From Mogibacterium sp. (GTDB lineage: Bacteria; Bacillota; Clostridia; Peptostreptococcales; Anaerovoracaceae), in contig JAFRKO010000010.1 of NCBI GenBank assembly GCA_017431685.1, positions 146,512 through 210,511 on the forward strand: a DNA stretch of 64,000 nucleotides, given 5' to 3'. The notes under the pieces are model-generated. The model was not told where the DNA came from and made no database searches. It worked only from the letters and a program-made list of their open reading frames with translations. Positions 62,336 through 64,000 of the stretch are shown in pieces (position 1 is the stretch's first letter; each line of letters opens with the position of its first letter). The position numbers and the translations under genes are program-made.

Positions 62336-63367
62336 ATGAGAGACCTTACACTAGGAGGCACCGGCATAACAGTTCCTCAGAACGCATTCGGAGCACTGCC
62401 TATCCAGAGGAGAAGCACTGAAGATGCCGTAGCGCTGCTCCGCAAGGCATATGAAGGAGGCATGCGCTACTTCGACACGGCCAGAGCCTACACAGACAGC
62501 GAGACCAAGCTTGGCATCGCCTTCGAGGGGATGCGCGACAAGGTTTACATCGCAACAAAGACCGCGGGCACTACGGGTGACAAGGTCAGAGAAGATCTTG
62601 AGACCTCGCTCAGAGAGCTTCGCACGGACTACATAGATCTGTATCAGCTCCACATGGTAAGCCAGGTATATGCACCTGGTGACGGCACGGGAGTCTACGA
62701 AGCACTGCTCGAAGCAAAAGAAGCCGGCAAGATACGCCACATCGGTGTCACCGCTCATAAAATAGGCGTTGCTTTCGATCTTGTGGATTCGGGCCTTTAT
62801 GAGACACTTCAGTTCCCGTTCAGTTTTCTGGCTGATCCAAAGGATTACGAGCTGGTTGAACGCTGCATCGCCAAGGGTATGGGCTTCATTGCCATGAAGA
62901 GCCTTGCAGGCGGACTTATCACAAGATCGGATGTCGCAATGGCATTCCTCGAGGACTACCCTGACGTGCTTCCTATCTGGGGCGTGCAGAAAGAGAGCGA
63001 GCTCGACGAGTGGCTCTCGTACATGGATAACACTCCTGTGCTCACTGACGAGATGCGCGATTATATCGAATCCGAAAAAAAGGCTCTCGCGGGAGACTTC
63101 TGCAGAGGCTGCGGCTACTGCCTGGCTACCTGCCCTATGGGAATCGCCATCAACAACTGCGCTAGAATGTCCCTCATGCTGAGGCGCGCTCCTTCGGCAT
63201 CATGGCTCAACGAGCACTGGCAGCAGGAAATGGCCAAGATCGAGACATGCATAGAATGCGGACAGTGCACAGCACACTGCCCATACGAGCTCGACACCCC
63301 TAACCTGCTCAAGAAGAACTACGAGGACTACAAGAAGGTGCTTGCAGGAGAAGTCAAAGTCGATTAA
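62336..63367 (+). CDS. Aldo/keto reductase with C-terminal 4Fe-4S clusters
   Basis: A 343-residue two-domain protein. Residues 1-240 form an aldo/keto reductase barrel: FDTARAYTDSETKLG (catalytic Asp/Tyr), YIATKT, DYIDLYQLHMV. Residues about 258-330 hold two ferredoxin-type motifs, CRGCGYCLATCP and CIECGQCTAHCP. This architecture is common in anaerobic Firmicutes, where the clusters replace or supplement NADPH as electron source. The substrate is unknown. AAAGGGGGA precedes ATG 62336, and the gene follows the M32 carboxypeptidase in one operon. Confidence 0.93.
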   Translation: MRDLTLGGTGITVPQNAFGALPIQRRSTEDAVALLRKAYEGGMRYFDTARAYTDSETKLGIAFEGMRDKVYIATKTAGTTGDKVREDLETSLRELRTDYIDLYQLHMVSQVYAPGDGTGVYEALLEAKEAGKIRHIGVTAHKIGVAFDLVDSGLYETLQFPFSFLADPKDYELVERCIAKGMGFIAMKSLAGGLITRSDVAMAFLEDYPDVLPIWGVQKESELDEWLSYMDNTPVLTDEMRDYIESEKKALAGDFCRGCGYCLATCPMGIAINNCARMSLMLRRAPSASWLNEHWQQEMAKIETCIECGQCTAHCPYELDTPNLLKKNYEDYKKVLAGEVKVD

Positions 63368-63382
63368 AACAGTTATTCGGAT

Positions 63383-63853
63383 ATGATTGACAGTAATTAC
63401 TATATCGTAAATAGGCGAGCTCAGCGCTTCAGCGAGTTCAGATTGACCCCTAAGGCAGCCATATTTCTCAACGAAGAAGGCCGTCCTGTCGATTTTGGTG
63501 TGCTCGCTCTGGCAGATTCCATCTATGCAGCAGTTTACTGTGACGAAGTCCGCAATGTCACATTCATAACGGACAGAGGCGGCATACACGACGTGGTCAC
63601 TATACTCTGGCAGACGGACGAGGACTACCGCGCCGGCTTCGAATCGCTGCGTGCAGCATGCGGAAAGACATTTTACAGACAAAATAAAAAGCTCAACCGC
63701 TATGCCGAATCGATAGCGGAAAAGCTCGATATAGGTGTAAGGATACGGGTAACCGATGCGGTCGACGAATCTGCCATGACAGTGTGTCCGGAATGCGGCA
63801 CTCTTAATCCAAAAGGCACTCCATTCTGTTTAGACTGCGGAGCCGAGCTGTAA
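63383..63853 (+). CDS. Uncharacterised zinc-ribbon protein
   Basis: A 156-residue protein of unknown function. The first 125 residues form an alpha/beta domain (IVNRRAQRFSEFRLTPKAAI... VTFITDRGGIHDVVTILW) that I do not recognise. The last 25 residues are a zinc ribbon, CPECGTLNPKGTPFCLDCGAEL, with two CxxC pairs. No signal peptide or membrane helix is seen. The ribosome-binding site is weak, and the gene lies 15 bases after the aldo/keto reductase, so it is likely the last gene of that operon. It may bind nucleic acid or protein, but nothing more can be said. Confidence 0.8.
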   Translation: MIDSNYYIVNRRAQRFSEFRLTPKAAIFLNEEGRPVDFGVLALADSIYAAVYCDEVRNVTFITDRGGIHDVVTILWQTDEDYRAGFESLRAACGKTFYRQNKKLNRYAESIAEKLDIGVRIRVTDAVDESAMTVCPECGTLNPKGTPFCLDCGAEL

Positions 63854-63866
63854 ACCAGCCTGAACT

Positions 63867-64000
63867 TGTCAACTAAAAGTAGACACTGAAAAAAGCATCA
63901 GAAGCCTTGTTCGATCCTGTATCGGACAGGGCTTTTGTAATCCAATGAATATGCCGCTCTTTCTTCGTTGTAATAAGTAACGTATTTATCCAGCAAAGCC
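63867..64000 (-). mobile_element. End of an IS3-family insertion sequence (cut by window edge)
   Basis: The sequence TGTCAACTAAAAGTAGACA (63867-63885) resembles a terminal inverted repeat of IS3/IS150-like elements, whose ends start with TGTC or close variants. It lies just outside the 3' end of a transposase reading frame on the minus strand. The other end is beyond position 64000, so intactness and target duplication cannot be judged. Confidence 0.75.
63898..64000 (-). CDS. IS3-family transposase OrfB, C-terminal fragment
   Basis: The last 33 codons of a transposase are visible, ending at a TGA (63898-63900). The reading includes KYVTYYNEERAAYSLDYKSP followed by VRYRIEQGF, which is the conserved C terminus of the IS3/IS150 integrase core family (the YNxxR...L...SPxxYR pattern). 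The gene continues past the window edge, so the DDE catalytic residues are not seen. Confidence 0.82.
   Translation of the reverse strand, partial: ALLDKYVTYYNEERAAYSLDYKSPVRYRIEQGF

Noticed and set aside
1..64000. CRISPR arrays, tRNA or rRNA genes, prophage
   Set aside because: No regularly spaced direct repeats, no cloverleaf-like tRNA sequences in the short intergenic gaps, and no phage structural genes were seen.

Overview
The window reads as chromosomal DNA from a strictly anaerobic, low-to-mid-GC Gram-positive bacterium (Clostridia). The signs are lipoproteins with short Lys-rich signal peptides and A-C lipoboxes, strong AGGAGG ribosome-binding sites, TTGACA/TATAAT-type promoters, and a gene set for selenium-dependent molybdenum hydroxylases. 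The order or genus cannot be fixed from the sequence alone. No rRNA, tRNA, CRISPR array or prophage was recognised. No gene-free stretch exceeds about 220 bases, so the window is densely coding.

Positions 1-41,800 are dominated by purine salvage and anaerobic purine breakdown. A YheO/DauR-type regulator (84-731) faces a very long minus-strand unit running from a MerR-type regulator (21513) down to carbamate kinase (773). In transcription order this unit encodes MerR, xdhA, xdhB, xdhC, ygfM, xdhD, ssnA, ygfK, yqeB, a soluble multi-cluster ferredoxin, a second Fe-S/molybdenum hydroxylase, a hydantoinase (hyuA), then ygeW and arcC from their own promoter. This matches the purine/urate-degradation cluster reported in gut anaerobes and E. 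coli (ygeW, ygfK, ssnA, hyuA, xdhD), but ygeX and ygeY are not in the window. Upstream lie an NCS2 purine permease, a yqeC-mocA fusion, and an operon for molybdopterin binding, modABC and an XdhC/CoxI-type maturation factor. Next comes a nucleoside-uptake operon (BMP lipoprotein, ATPase, two permeases) that continues into adenine deaminase and an M20 hydrolase. Two PLP fold-II enzymes, an FAD-dependent dehydrogenase and an OFA-type MFS transporter follow.

The inferred logic is as follows. Nucleosides and bases are imported, adenine is deaminated, and purines are oxidised or reduced by selenium-dependent Mo enzymes linked to YgfK and ferredoxin. The ring is opened and hydrolysed by SsnA and HyuA. 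YgeW and ArcC recover carbamoyl phosphate as ATP. ModABC, YqeB, YqeC-MocA and the XdhC-like protein supply and mature the cofactor. A palindrome of the form CTAAAA-N3-TTTTAG occurs upstream of ygeW, the MerR unit and the molybdenum operon and may be a shared operator.

Positions 43,200-64,000 hold general functions: azlCD; an operon of YfcC transporter, domain-permuted GH3 glycosidase and a parallel beta-helix lipoprotein; an M20 peptidase; MscL; a cyclophilin lipoprotein; a TetM-like GTPase fused to a YacP/Rae1-like NYN nuclease; TrkA-TrkH; a potassium channel ending in an RyR-like domain; a MATE transporter; an M32 carboxypeptidase; an aldo/keto reductase with Fe-S clusters; and a small zinc-ribbon protein. 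The right edge enters an IS3-family element.

The most unusual items are the GTPase-nuclease fusion, the purine operon with its cysteine-stripped XdhD Fe-S domain, the shared palindrome, and the RyR-domain channel.
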